Source of the DNA: an uncultured Roseovarius sp.
GTDB taxonomy: Bacteria > Pseudomonadota > Alphaproteobacteria > Rhodobacterales > Rhodobacteraceae
DNA: 64,000 bases
Reading direction: 5' to 3'
Assembly (NCBI GenBank): GCA_947496175.1
Contig: CANMBU010000003.1
Coordinates: forward strand, 774,334 to 838,333
The position numbers were made by a program, and so were the translations under genes. The notes below the pieces were generated by a model. That model was not told the DNA's origin and searched no databases. It was given only the letters and a program-made list of their open reading frames with translations. Shown here in pieces: positions 47,967 through 56,683 of the stretch (its first letter is position 1; the number at the start of each line of letters is the position of its first letter).

Positions 47967-49916
47967 TCAGGCCGCAGCCTCATCCTCATCGGCCAGCCGG
48001 ATCAAGGCTGCACCAGCTTCTACCTGTGCACCTTCGCTGGCCAGAACCTCGGCCACAACCCCGTCGCGCGGGGCCGACAGGCTGTGCTCCATCTTCATCG
48101 CCTCCAGCACCGCCAGCCGGTCACCCGCCTGCACCGCCTGTCCGGCCTTGGCGAAAAGCGCCTTTAATAGCCCCGGCATAGGAGCCTCGATAAGACTTGC
48201 GTGACCTGCCGCCTGCATGTCGCGGTCAAGCGTGTCGACACGGTGAAACGCCAGCCCGTATTGCGTAAAAACCGTGATCAAATCGCCCGTGACCACCACC
48301 GGTGGGGCCACCGCGCCACTCAGCATCCAGCGCCCGCCATGGCAACGTGCTTCGATTGTCTCACCATCCACCTCTATATCATGAGCCAGACATGACAGGC
48401 TGCGTAGTGTCGCGGTGATCTCCTTCTCGCCATGGCGCAGGATGATCTGCCGATTGAGTGGCTGCCATAGGGTAAAGCCAGTTGCGTTATCCTGCACCTC
48501 CAGCAAACCCGCAGCAGCAAGAACGGCCAGCGCAATGTCTTGTGGAGTGGCGTCCTCCATGTCCACGAGGCTGTCCAGGTCCCGTGCAATCAGCCCTGTA
48601 TCCACGTCTCCAGCGGCAAATCCGCTGTGGCGGCTCAATGCGCCCAGAAAGGCCAGATTGGTCACCGTACCCGCCACCTGCGTGTGCGCCAAAGCCGCGT
48701 CAAGCCGTTGCAAAGCCACCGCGCGCGTCGGCCCATGAGTGGTGAGCTTGGCAATCATCGGGTCATAATGCGGGCTGATCTCATCGCCGCTGCGCACGCC
48801 TGTGTCGGCCCGCACCCCATCAGGAAAGCGCAGATGCGCCAGCCGCCCGGTGGCGGGCAAGAAGCCCTTGGGCACGTCCTCGGCATAAAGCCGCGCCTCA
48901 AAGGCATGCCCGTTGATCGACAGATCCTCTTGTGTTTTCGGCAGACCCTCCCCGGCGGCCACACGCAACTGCCATTCCACCAGATCAACGCTGGTGATCG
49001 CCTCGGTCACCGGATGCTCGACCTGCAGCCGCGTGTTCATCTCCATGAACCAAAACCCGTCGGGACGCAGACCATCAGAGCCATCAACGATGAATTCCAC
49101 AGTGCCCGCGCCTTTGTAGCCAATCGCCTCAGCCGCACGCACCGCCGCAGCCCCCATGGCCGCACGGACCTCATCGGTCATGCCCGGTGCCGGAGCTTCC
49201 TCGATCACCTTCTGATGGCGCCGCTGCAACGAACAGTCGCGCTCATAAAGATGCACGGCACGCGTGCCGTCGCCAAACACCTGAAGCTCGATATGGCGTG
49301 GCTGCTGGATGTATTTCTCAATCAGTACGGCCTCATTGCCAAAGGCGGTTTTTGCCTCGCCCTGCGCGCTGTTCAATGCCTCGCCAAACGCCTCGGGCCG
49401 CTCGACAAGCCGCATGCCCTTGCCGCCGCCGCCCGCCACAGCCTTGATCAGCACCGGATATCCGATCTCTTTGGCTTGATCGGCCAAAAATGCAGGGTCC
49501 TGAGTGTCTCCGTGATAGCCCGGCACCACAGGCACGCCAGCCTTTTCCATCACCGCCTTGGCGGCATGCTTGAGGCCCATCGCACGTATGGCCTTGGCCG
49601 AGGGACCGATAAAGGTCAGCCCTGCGGCCTCGACCGCCTCTACAAAGTCAGGGTTCTCAGAAAGAAACCCATAGCCTGGATGGATCGCCTGCGCCCCCGT
49701 CTCCTTGGCCGCCGCGATGATCACATCGCCGCGCAGATAGCTCCCCGCCGGAGCCGCCCCGCCAATATGCACGGCGGCATCGGCCATCTCCACATGCCGA
49801 GCGGCGCGGTCCGCATCGGAATAGACCGCGACACAGCGCACCCCCATCGCCTGCGCTGTGTCCATCACGCGGCAGGCAATCTCGCCCCGGTTGGCAATCA
49901 GGATTGTGTTAAACAT
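47967..49916 (-). CDS. liuD: Methylcrotonyl-CoA carboxylase alpha (biotin-carrying) subunit
   Basis: 649 aa. N-terminal biotin carboxylase with ATP-grasp (AGGGGKGMRLV), FMEMNTRLQVEHPVTE and the carboxylase C-domain; C-terminal biotinyl domain with VLEAMKMEH (Lys is biotinylated, presumably by the BirA encoded at 24240). Pairs with the beta subunit at 51237 to carboxylate 3-methylcrotonyl-CoA. The specific substrate is assigned from the cluster and the subunit architecture. Confidence 0.93.
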   Translation of the reverse strand: MFNTILIANRGEIACRVMDTAQAMGVRCVAVYSDADRAARHVEMADAAVHIGGAAPAGSYLRGDVIIAAAKETGAQAIHPGYGFLSENPDFVEAVEAAGLTFIGPSAKAIRAMGLKHAAKAVMEKAGVPVVPGYHGDTQDPAFLADQAKEIGYPVLIKAVAGGGGKGMRLVERPEAFGEALNSAQGEAKTAFGNEAVLIEKYIQQPRHIELQVFGDGTRAVHLYERDCSLQRRHQKVIEEAPAPGMTDEVRAAMGAAAVRAAEAIGYKGAGTVEFIVDGSDGLRPDGFWFMEMNTRLQVEHPVTEAITSVDLVEWQLRVAAGEGLPKTQEDLSINGHAFEARLYAEDVPKGFLPATGRLAHLRFPDGVRADTGVRSGDEISPHYDPMIAKLTTHGPTRAVALQRLDAALAHTQVAGTVTNLAFLGALSRHSGFAAGDVDTGLIARDLDSLVDMEDATPQDIALAVLAAAGLLEVQDNATGFTLWQPLNRQIILRHGEKEITATLRSLSCLAHDIEVDGETIEARCHGGRWMLSGAVAPPVVVTGDLITVFTQYGLAFHRVDTLDRDMQAAGHASLIEAPMPGLLKALFAKAGQAVQAGDRLAVLEAMKMEHSLSAPRDGVVAEVLASEGAQVEAGAALIRLADEDEAAA

Positions 49917-49918
49917 CG

Positions 49919-50701
49919 TTAAGCTCCAGAGTTCTCAAGCGGCACAAGGCGCTCAAAACGCCGTGCATAGATCAGGTTGGGCCGCACCCCATCGGCCCAG
50001 TAGACCATCAGCGGCAGGCTGATCGGAAACCCGAGGAACAGATGCAGCCAGACCAGTTGCCGGGCACCCGGACGGAAAGCCCCAAGCGCGTAAATCGTAG
50101 TCACACTGAGGATTGAGAAGACCCCAAAGACCGCCCAGGTCAGCCAGTAACCTTCAGACAGGATCGCATTCACAAGAACAAATCCCCATTGCGCGATCAC
50201 GTATCCGACGATCAATAGCAACCCGCCGCGAAGCCGCGCCATGGGGTGATTGACCGCGAACTCAGCACCGGTCCGCACCCATGCCCATTCGCGGATCGGC
50301 GTTCCTCCCGCCGCCAGCCGAGCGGCGCGGGCGTACCCCCAGGGCGCGCCGATGCGCATGGCCATGGCGACAACCGCAAAAGCCAGAATGACCGCGACAC
50401 CCCCCCCGACCCACATTGCGGTCCACGCCGCCAGCAGATCGGCCAGCAACACGACAAAGGCCAGCCACATCATCAGGACAATGAACAAGGACGGGTACTT
50501 TCCCGGCCACGCGGCCCAGATGAACCAGCCAAGCGCAAGGCAGATACCCGCACCCAGAAGACTCTTGGCCGTCATGGCAAAGACGCCCACCACACCCAAA
50601 AAGGCGCAAGGCAACAAGAAGATAACCCGCACGAGCGCAGAGGAAGGCCTACGGAAATCGATCCGTCCTTTGGGATTTGAGTGAGAACGCTCATTGCTCA
50701 C
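49919..50701 (-). CDS. Hypothetical multi-pass membrane protein
   Basis: 260 aa when started at GTG 50701 (RBS AGGCGG). About six to seven hydrophobic helices with basic loops (GYARAARLAAGGTPIREW). No family recognised. Ends 2 bp before the carboxylase alpha gene, so it is co-transcribed. An in-frame ATG at 50758 lies inside the thermonuclease gene and is less likely. Confidence 0.65.
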   Translation of the reverse strand: MSNERSHSNPKGRIDFRRPSSALVRVIFLLPCAFLGVVGVFAMTAKSLLGAGICLALGWFIWAAWPGKYPSLFIVLMMWLAFVVLLADLLAAWTAMWVGGGVAVILAFAVVAMAMRIGAPWGYARAARLAAGGTPIREWAWVRTGAEFAVNHPMARLRGGLLLIVGYVIAQWGFVLVNAILSEGYWLTWAVFGVFSILSVTTIYALGAFRPGARQLVWLHLFLGFPISLPLMVYWADGVRPNLIYARRFERLVPLENSGA

Positions 50702-50705
50702 CGTG

Positions 50706-51155
50706 TTAACCGCCTTTCTGCAACCTCTTGCACCAATCCACCCTCGCGCCGCCATCATAGCGCACGGCCAGACCTTCGCGCGTCAGGATGTCGGCCACGT
50801 CTTCGCCGCCCAACTGCAACTCGGCCAGCACCCGTCCGTATTTGTCATATCCGATGCTGTCCATTTTGGCCGGTCGCGCCTTCACCAGCTCTCGCAGCCG
50901 CGCTGTGGCCTTGGCACCAAGCTCTGCCTCTGCTGCGCATCCCGGCTCTTTGGTCTCTGGCGTGTCCAGCCCAACGATGCGCGCCGTCATAGTTTCTGAC
51001 CCGCAGTCAATCTCAACCGTGTCGCCGTCATACACATAGCCCAGCCTGCAGCCCCGCTCGCTCAGGTCATGCCAGGGGGCAAGCCATTCGGCCAACGCAA
51101 CAAGTGCCAGCAGCAAAAGCATCGTGTATCCGGCGACGGTCGGGTCCATTTTCAA
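50706..51155 (-). CDS. Thermonuclease-family (SNase-like) protein, membrane-anchored
   Basis: 149 aa. One N-terminal membrane helix then an SNase-like fold: VYDGDTVEI, ARIVGLDTPET (the Arg/Asp/Thr catalytic cluster) and DKYGRVLAEL. Extracytoplasmic nuclease activity is likely if the fold is active. It sits inside the leucine cluster, before the membrane protein gene, with a tandem repeat upstream. Confidence 0.85.
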   Translation of the reverse strand: MKMDPTVAGYTMLLLLALVALAEWLAPWHDLSERGCRLGYVYDGDTVEIDCGSETMTARIVGLDTPETKEPGCAAEAELGAKATARLRELVKARPAKMDSIGYDKYGRVLAELQLGGEDVADILTREGLAVRYDGGARVDWCKRLQKGG

Positions 51156-51187
51156 GTCACCACCTCATAATGCGGGACCCCGGAGGC

Positions 51188-51231
51188 ACCGACGCAATAC
51201 CGACGTGATACCGACGCAACACCGACGTGCA
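51188..51231. repeat. Four 11-bp tandem repeats
   Basis: Units read accgacgcaat, accgacgtgat, accgacgcaac, accgacgtgca, so they alternate and also form a 22-bp period repeated twice. They fill the gap between the carboxylase beta stop and the thermonuclease start. Function unknown; they may be a protein-binding array or slippage-prone spacer DNA. Confidence 0.85.
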
Positions 51232-51236
51232 ATTTT

Positions 51237-52844
51237 CTACATCCGGAACACGCCAAAGCGGGTCTCCTCGATGGGGGCGTTGAGGGCGGCGCGCAAGCTC
51301 AGGCTCAGCACCTGACGCGATTTGCGTGGATCAATAATACCGTCATCCCATAGTCGAGCCGAGGCATAGAGCGGATGGCTTTGTTCCTCAAACATATCAA
51401 TCGTCGGCTGCTTGAACGCGGCCTCTTCCTCGGCTGACCACGCGCCGCCTTTGCGCTCAATCGCATCGCGCTTGACCGTGGCCAGCACCCCTGCCGCTTG
51501 CTCTCCGCCCATGACGGAGATGCGGCTGTTGGGCCATGTCCACAGGAACCGCGGCTGATAGGCGCGGCCTGCCATGCCGTAGTTGCCCGCGCCAAAAGAG
51601 CCCCCCACCAGCATGGTGATCTTTGGCACCGATGTGGTGGCCACCGCCGTGACCATCTTGGCCCCGTGCCGGGCAATGCCTTCGTTCTCGTATTTCCGCC
51701 CGACCATGAAGCCGGTGATGTTTTGCAGGAAAACCAAAGGAATGCGCCGCTGACTGCAGAGTTCTACAAAATGCGCGCCCTTCTGCGCGGCCTCGGAGAA
51801 GAGCACGCCGTTATTGGCGATGATCCCCACCGGATAGCCATCGACATGGGCAAAGCCGGTCACAAGCGTTTCGCCAAACCGCGCCTTGAACTCATCAAAG
51901 CGGGACCCATCCACGATCCGCGCAATCACCTCACGAATGTCGTATGGCGTGCGCAAATCGGCAGGCACAACACCCAAAATCTCGTCTGGATCATAGGCCG
52001 GCTCTTCCGGGGTTTGCCGCAGGCCGGGCTTCAGCCCGGCGTCCCCGCCGATATTCCCCACTGCACGCCGCGCCAGCGCCAAAGCATGCGCGTCATCTTC
52101 GGCCAGGTAATCGGCCACACCCGAGAGCCGCGTGTGCACATCTCCGCCGCCCAGATCCTCAGCCGACACTTCCTCCCCGGTCGCGGCCTTCACCAAAGGC
52201 GGCCCGGCAAGGAAGATAGTTCCCCGATCTTTCACGATAATCGTCACATCCGACATGGCTGGCACATAAGCTCCACCCGCCGTGCAAGACCCCATGACAA
52301 CGGCAATCTGCGCGATGCCTTTCGCGCTCATCTGCGCCTGATTGTAGAAAATCCGGCCAAAGTGATCGCGGTCAGGGAACACCTCGTCCTGATTGGGAAG
52401 GTTGGCACCGCCCGAGTCGACAAGATAGATGCACGGCAAATGACATTCTGCCGCGATCTCCTGAGCGCGCAGATGTTTTTTGACGGTCATGGGGTAATAC
52501 GTGCCGCCCTTCACCGTCGCGTCGTTGCAAAGGATCATGCAATCCCGCCCCGTAACACGCCCCACACCGGCAATCACTCCGGCACAAGGGGCGGCTCCAT
52601 CATAAAGCCCATATGCGGCTGTGGCCCCGACTTCGAGAAAAGGACTGCCCGGATCAAGAAGCGCCGCGACCCGATCACGCGGCAGCATTTTGCCGCGGCC
52701 AAGATGCCGCTCTCGCGACGCCTGACCACCACCCGCAGCAGCCAGCTCTGCGGCTGCGGAAATCTCGGCAAGCGCCGCCATATGCGCGTCAGTATTGGCC
52801 TGGAACTCAGAAGATGTGCTGAGAGCATGTGATTGCAGTTTCAT
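51237..52844 (-). CDS. liuB: Methylcrotonyl-CoA carboxylase beta subunit
   Basis: 535-aa carboxyltransferase subunit, crotonase-like pair of domains. Motifs seen are [47 protein letters not shown] and [18 protein letters not shown]. Start ATG 52844 has AAGGAAAGG 7 bases upstream. Between the two domains, residues near 270-280 are encoded by a perfect palindrome (52023-52040) and give the unusual [10 protein letters not shown] insertion. Together with the alpha subunit it carries out the biotin-dependent step of leucine degradation. Confidence 0.94.
   Translation of the reverse strand: MKLQSHALSTSSEFQANTDAHMAALAEISAAAELAAAGGGQASRERHLGRGKMLPRDRVAALLDPGSPFLEVGATAAYGLYDGAAPCAGVIAGVGRVTGRDCMILCNDATVKGGTYYPMTVKKHLRAQEIAAECHLPCIYLVDSGGANLPNQDEVFPDRDHFGRIFYNQAQMSAKGIAQIAVVMGSCTAGGAYVPAMSDVTIIVKDRGTIFLAGPPLVKAATGEEVSAEDLGGGDVHTRLSGVADYLAEDDAHALALARRAVGNIGGDAGLKPGLRQTPEEPAYDPDEILGVVPADLRTPYDIREVIARIVDGSRFDEFKARFGETLVTGFAHVDGYPVGIIANNGVLFSEAAQKGAHFVELCSQRRIPLVFLQNITGFMVGRKYENEGIARHGAKMVTAVATTSVPKITMLVGGSFGAGNYGMAGRAYQPRFLWTWPNSRISVMGGEQAAGVLATVKRDAIERKGGAWSAEEEAAFKQPTIDMFEEQSHPLYASARLWDDGIIDPRKSRQVLSLSLRAALNAPIEETRFGVFRM
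52023..52040. repeat. Palindrome inside the carboxylase beta coding sequence
   Basis: Perfect arms GCCGGGCT and AGCCCGGC with a 2-nt loop. Similar in shape to the hairpin at 19858. It is translated as part of a variable linker. Confidence 0.6.
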
Positions 52845-52927
52845 TGGGTGACCTTTCCTTGGGTCCAGCGATCGCGCCCGTCTTTGCGCGTTGCAGAAAC
52901 GCCACAAGCGCCTGTTCGCAATGGTTT

Positions 52928-52941
52928 TTGACATGAGTCAA
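52928..52941 (+). promoter_or_regulatory. FNR/FnrL-type binding site upstream of ompW
   Basis: TTGACATGAGTCAA is a perfect TTGAC-N4-GTCAA FNR-type box. Its centre (52934.5) lies 41.5 bp before the transcription start (52976) predicted from the -10 CATAAT at 52964-52969. That is class II activator geometry, and predicts oxygen-dependent activation of ompW. Confidence 0.7.
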
Positions 52942-52963
52942 AGTCATGAGCGCTGCGGTGCGG

Positions 52964-52969
52964 CATAAT
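52964..52969 (+). promoter_or_regulatory. -10 element of the ompW promoter
   Basis: CATAAT at the expected distance from the FNR box, 37 bp before the ompW ATG. No -35 hexamer is visible, as expected where an activator replaces it. Confidence 0.6.
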
Positions 52970-53005
52970 CTTTCTCAAGAAAAGAGGATCCGAAAGGTAT
53001 AAATT

Positions 53006-53620
53006 ATGAAACATCTCGCTGCTTTGACCCTTGCCACTGCTCTGTGTGGCACCGCCGCACCTGTTTTGGCTCAATCTCAAGGGGATTTCACTCTTGGTTT
53101 CGGGCTGGGATATATCAGCCCTGATAGTTCCGACAGCGCGACTGCCGCTGGCGCGATTGACGTGGATGGCGATCTGAGTTTCACCCTGACCGGCGAATAC
53201 TTCGTCAGCGACAAAATCGGTATCGAGCTGCTGGTGTCGTCGCCCTTTCGGCATGACGTTAACTTGGTTGGAACCGGAGAGGTCGCAGAGATTTCGCACC
53301 TTCCGCCAACTTTGTCTGTGCAATACCACTTCACCAATCAATCCAATTTCACCCCGTTTGTCGGCGTTGGCTTGAACTACACGCTCTTCTTTAATGAGGA
53401 CGGTGTCGGCGCCCTTGCGGGAATGGACGTGGATCTCGACAACTCCTTCGGGATTGCCCTGCATGCGGGTTTGGACGTGGATGTGTCTGAGCGCTCTGCC
53501 ATTCGGGCGGACATTCGTTGGATCGACATTGACACCGATGTTTCTATCGATGGCACCGACATCGGCACCGTCCACATCGACCCGTTGGTCTTTGGCTTGT
53601 CCTACGTTTGGACCTTCTGA
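53006..53620 (+). CDS. ompW: OmpW family outer-membrane protein
   Basis: 204 aa. Sec signal peptide (HLAALTLATALCGTAAPVLA), then an eight-stranded beta-barrel pattern. Family landmarks are the LSVQYHF strand, FTPFVGVGLNYTLFFNE and the C-terminal VFGLSYVWTF ending in the aromatic Phe needed for outer-membrane insertion. E. coli OmpW is FNR-regulated, matching the FNR-type box upstream. Only plus-strand gene within the leucine cluster, and ends in its own terminator. Confidence 0.94.
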   Translation: MKHLAALTLATALCGTAAPVLAQSQGDFTLGFGLGYISPDSSDSATAAGAIDVDGDLSFTLTGEYFVSDKIGIELLVSSPFRHDVNLVGTGEVAEISHLPPTLSVQYHFTNQSNFTPFVGVGLNYTLFFNEDGVGALAGMDVDLDNSFGIALHAGLDVDVSERSAIRADIRWIDIDTDVSIDGTDIGTVHIDPLVFGLSYVWTF

Positions 53621-53646
53621 TCCGGACAACAAAGGATATTGCACCG

Positions 53647-53673
53647 AAAGGTCAGCCGCTCGGCTGGCCTTTT
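53647..53673. terminator. Bidirectional intrinsic terminator
   Basis: 11-bp stem AAAGGTCAGCC/GGCTGGCCTTT (one wobble pair) with a 4-nt loop, followed by a T on the plus strand and an AAAG-rich side for the minus strand. It lies between ompW and the convergent secreted-protein gene. Confidence 0.75.
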
Positions 53674-53694
53674 GCTCATGCGGCCACGCATCTG

Positions 53695-54306
53695 TCATTC
53701 GCCTGCTCCCGGGCGCAAACGGGGGCGCGTTGGGCGCGCTTGGGCGATCCATCCAGCCTCAACCGCCGCAGGCACCGTGCCCAGATGCCTGGCCACGCGC
53801 CAGGCCATGACAGCTGCGCGCAAACGTCCGTTGGCCTCCCGCGCACGACACCACATCTCAAGGCGTGGTTCCGTTCCCGCGCAATCCTGTCCCGCAGACA
53901 TGCCATGCGCCAGCGCCCAGGTGGTTTGATACAGTTGCGCGGCGAAGTCTTTTGACTTTGCCCCATCCTCGACCGTAGGTTCCGGCAGCTGATCCAGCAC
54001 CCTGGCGCGCAGTATGTCCTGCTCGACCGCCAGGGCGCGCTGGCACCCAAGGGGGGTCTCGGAGCGATCACAGATCACAATACCCACAGTGCCGCAAAAC
54101 TCCACCCCGCCCACATCCGCAAGAGGAAAGCCAGCCACCTGTGCCTCACTGGGTTCAAAGACCTGCAAAGCCTGTTCGTAGCGCTTGATCTCGGCGGCCA
54201 TGCATGTGGCAAAATCGGGCAGCGGTTCTTCCGAAGCCGCGGCGATGCCGACCCCGAAGAGCGACGCGAGCAGTGCACTGACTGGTTTGCACAATGCGGG
54301 TGTCAT
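53695..54306 (-). CDS. Secreted hypothetical protein
   Basis: 203 aa. N-terminal signal peptide (SALLASLFGVGIAAASEE), then a predominantly helical domain with several Cys (ATCMAAE, EFCGTVG, VICDRSE, GCQRAL, QDCAGTEP, MWCRARE), so probably disulfide-bonded and periplasmic. No family recognised. Its start overlaps the stop of the upstream acyl-CoA synthetase by 4 bp. Confidence 0.65.
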   Translation of the reverse strand: MTPALCKPVSALLASLFGVGIAAASEEPLPDFATCMAAEIKRYEQALQVFEPSEAQVAGFPLADVGGVEFCGTVGIVICDRSETPLGCQRALAVEQDILRARVLDQLPEPTVEDGAKSKDFAAQLYQTTWALAHGMSAGQDCAGTEPRLEMWCRAREANGRLRAAVMAWRVARHLGTVPAAVEAGWIAQARPTRPRLRPGAGE

Positions 54307-55859
54307 TCACCGGCCTCCGCTATGGCGCGCGCTTTCAACTCCTTGCGAATGACCTTGCCCGTGACCGTCATGGGCAGGACATCCAGAAATCCAATTTCTC
54401 TTGGATATGAATAACTTGCCAGTCGCTCCTTAACGAGGTTTTGCAGGTCTTGCGCCAAGGTGTCGCCCGCTTCAAAGCCGGGTTTCAAGACGACATACGC
54501 TTTGACGATTTCCGTGCGCAGCGCATCAGGTTTGCCCACCACACCCACCGTAGCCACGGCGTCATGAGTAAGCAGACAATCTTCGATCTCTGCCGGACCA
54601 ATGCGATACCCCGCCGAAGTGATCACATCATCCTCACGCCCAACAAAGCGCAGGTAGCCCTGATCCCAAACACCCCTGTCACCTGTGAGCATCCAGTCGC
54701 CGATGAACTTCTCTGCGGTGGTTTCAGGCCGGTTCCAGTATTCCAGCATCATGCTGGCAGAACCACGTTTGACTGCAACATCACCCTCATCGCTGGTGGG
54801 CTGCCCTTCGGCATCCAGCACAGCAACCTCATGGCCCGGTATGATCTTACCGATGCAACCGGGGTTCGGCTCAAACAGGCTGGCACAGCTGCCCGCCACG
54901 AGATTGCATTCGGTCTGGCCGTAAAACTCGTTGATGGTCAGCCCAAAGGCGTCTCTGCCCCAATCAAGCATCTCGGCACCAAGAGGCTCGCCCCCGCTGG
55001 CCACCGTTCTGAGGCCGGGGATTCTACACTCCACCGCCTTCAGGATACGTAAGGCCGTTGGAGGAAAAAATATATTTTTAACAGAAGCTTCCCGAATGAT
55101 CTTCACACATGCGTCCACCTCAAACTTCGGCAGGCGTGAGGCTACAACTGGCACACCGAGTGCCAGCCCAGTCATCAGGATGTTGAACAGCCCCCCGATC
55201 CAGGCCCAGTCGGCGGGTGTCCAGAGGCAATCGTCGGGGTGATCCAGAAAATCATGGCTGATCTGCATCCCCGGCAGATGCCCGGTCAAGACCCGGTGTC
55301 CGTGCAATGCGCCCTTGGGGCTGCCGGTTGTGCCGCTTGTATAGATGAGCGTTGCGGGATCATCTGGCCCGGTCTGAACCGTCTCAAAAACGGCCTGTGG
55401 CAGGTCCATGTCTTCGGGCACAAGCGGCGTGATTTCGGGCAAAGCTTCCAGCATCCCCACGCCTTCGGCATCTGTCACGATGAATTTGGCCCCAGCATCG
55501 CGCACCCGGCTTGTGAGCGCGTCTTGCCGGAAGAGCTTGAAAAGCGGGATAGAAATCGCGCCCACCTTCCAGATTGCCAGATGCGCAGCGGCGCACCACT
55601 CGCTTTGCGACCGCAGCACGCCCACCCGGTCGCCGCGCAGCACACCCCGCGCCACCAGATCATGGGCCAGGCTGTCGGCCAGCGCGCGCAGCTCGGCAAA
55701 GCTGATATCGCGGCGCGGCCCGGTGAGGTCGATAATGGCTGTGCGCGCGGGATCCTCGGCCGCCCAGCGGTCACAGGCCTGCTCGGCCATGTTGAGCCGG
55801 TCGGGCAGGTTCCACCGGAAACTCTGCCGAAGCTTATCATATGGCGCGCGCGTCAGCAT
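54303..55859 (-). CDS. AMP-binding acyl-CoA synthetase
   Basis: 518-aa adenylate-forming enzyme. Core motifs are the P-loop YTSGTTGSPKGALHGH, the central NEFYGQTECNLV, LTGDRGVWDQGYLRFVGREDD and the catalytic-Lys GKVIRKELK. Activates a carboxylic acid to its CoA thioester. Members in leucine clusters probably activate acetoacetate or a branched-chain acid; the substrate cannot be fixed from sequence. Lies between the small membrane-protein genes and the secreted-protein gene. Confidence 0.9.
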   Translation of the reverse strand: MLTRAPYDKLRQSFRWNLPDRLNMAEQACDRWAAEDPARTAIIDLTGPRRDISFAELRALADSLAHDLVARGVLRGDRVGVLRSQSEWCAAAHLAIWKVGAISIPLFKLFRQDALTSRVRDAGAKFIVTDAEGVGMLEALPEITPLVPEDMDLPQAVFETVQTGPDDPATLIYTSGTTGSPKGALHGHRVLTGHLPGMQISHDFLDHPDDCLWTPADWAWIGGLFNILMTGLALGVPVVASRLPKFEVDACVKIIREASVKNIFFPPTALRILKAVECRIPGLRTVASGGEPLGAEMLDWGRDAFGLTINEFYGQTECNLVAGSCASLFEPNPGCIGKIIPGHEVAVLDAEGQPTSDEGDVAVKRGSASMMLEYWNRPETTAEKFIGDWMLTGDRGVWDQGYLRFVGREDDVITSAGYRIGPAEIEDCLLTHDAVATVGVVGKPDALRTEIVKAYVVLKPGFEAGDTLAQDLQNLVKERLASYSYPREIGFLDVLPMTVTGKVIRKELKARAIAEAGE

Positions 55860-55862
55860 GAT

Positions 55863-56168
55863 TTACGCCTGCCCTTCAAAAGGCTTGCGATCAGCTACGC
55901 GGCCAAACCGGTCAATGAAATACTCAAACCCCACTCCGTCCTGAGACGCGCAGGTGATCACAAGCCACAGCCCTTCGGATTGTGCAGGCACGGCCCGGCA
56001 ATCGGTGCGCGCGGCCTCTGCTCCGGCTTCACCGAGATAGATCGCCACCACACGTTCAATCACCTCGGTCTCGGTGGTGTTGGCCATCCGCCCGCCTAAT
56101 AGGAGCGCCAGCACCGCCGTAAGCAGGACCAATGCGCCAAAAGGCAGGAAGATTAGGCGGCGCGACAT
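55863..56168 (-). CDS. Small hypothetical membrane-anchored protein
   Basis: 101 aa when started at ATG 56168, which shares the A of the upstream TGA (TGATG). One N-terminal hydrophobic helix (LIFLPFGALVLLTAVLALLLGG), then a short domain ending GFEYFIDRFGRVADRKPF. No family recognised. Three bases separate it from the acyl-CoA synthetase start. Confidence 0.65.
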   Translation of the reverse strand: MSRRLIFLPFGALVLLTAVLALLLGGRMANTTETEVIERVVAIYLGEAGAEAARTDCRAVPAQSEGLWLVITCASQDGVGFEYFIDRFGRVADRKPFEGQA

Positions 56169-56683
56169 CACGAAATACCTAGAGATTTGTAAAGATTGAC
56201 AAAACCAAGAACTAAACAAATCAAATAGCTGACTGCGATTACGTGCGGAAGCCAAAAAGTCAACTTGATAGACTTCGAATAGTGGGACTTTGGTACAAGC
56301 TCGTCTTCGGAAAGAGGCTTTCTGTCGAGGTGCAAAGATTTGAGAATATCTGCTTTCTCACGCCACATGTTTTCCCATGCCTCTACGTGAAGTGTCCAAT
56401 TGATGTGAACTATGTAAGTACCGAGAAGTGCTAGTATCAAAGAAACCGCAAACAAAACTCCAGCGGTGGAAGCCGCTAACATATTGATTTCTAGATCAAC
56501 TGAAAGTGCCACAATTGCTGGAATAGACAGAAGCGCGCCGCCAGAAGTTAGCGTGGCATTTTTTACAACTATTAGGCCATATTCAAATGCTTTACTTTCA
56601 CGATCAGAAATCTGCTTCAGGTAAAAGCTCTGACTTACATTGAATTCCTCAGTGTATGTCTTGAAATCCGGTTCTTCGCTCAC
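56168..56683 (-). CDS. AT-rich hypothetical membrane protein
   Basis: 171 aa with three to four hydrophobic helices and a charged middle region ([19 protein letters not shown]). No family recognised. Its base composition is visibly more AT than the leucine genes around it, and it uses codons such as AAA, TTT and ATA more freely. Overlaps the isovaleryl-CoA dehydrogenase stop by 4 bp, so it entered an existing operon. Confidence 0.65.
   Translation of the reverse strand: MSEEPDFKTYTEEFNVSQSFYLKQISDRESKAFEYGLIVVKNATLTSGGALLSIPAIVALSVDLEINMLAASTAGVLFAVSLILALLGTYIVHINWTLHVEAWENMWREKADILKSLHLDRKPLSEDELVPKSHYSKSIKLTFWLPHVIAVSYLICLVLGFVNLYKSLGIS

Noticed and set aside
48540..52832. Large plus-strand frames opposite the carboxylase genes
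   Set aside because: Shadows of two strongly identified carboxylase subunits.
52841..53752. 303-aa minus-strand frame opposite ompW
   Set aside because: Shadow of the ompW barrel, which has a signal peptide and a promoter on the plus strand.
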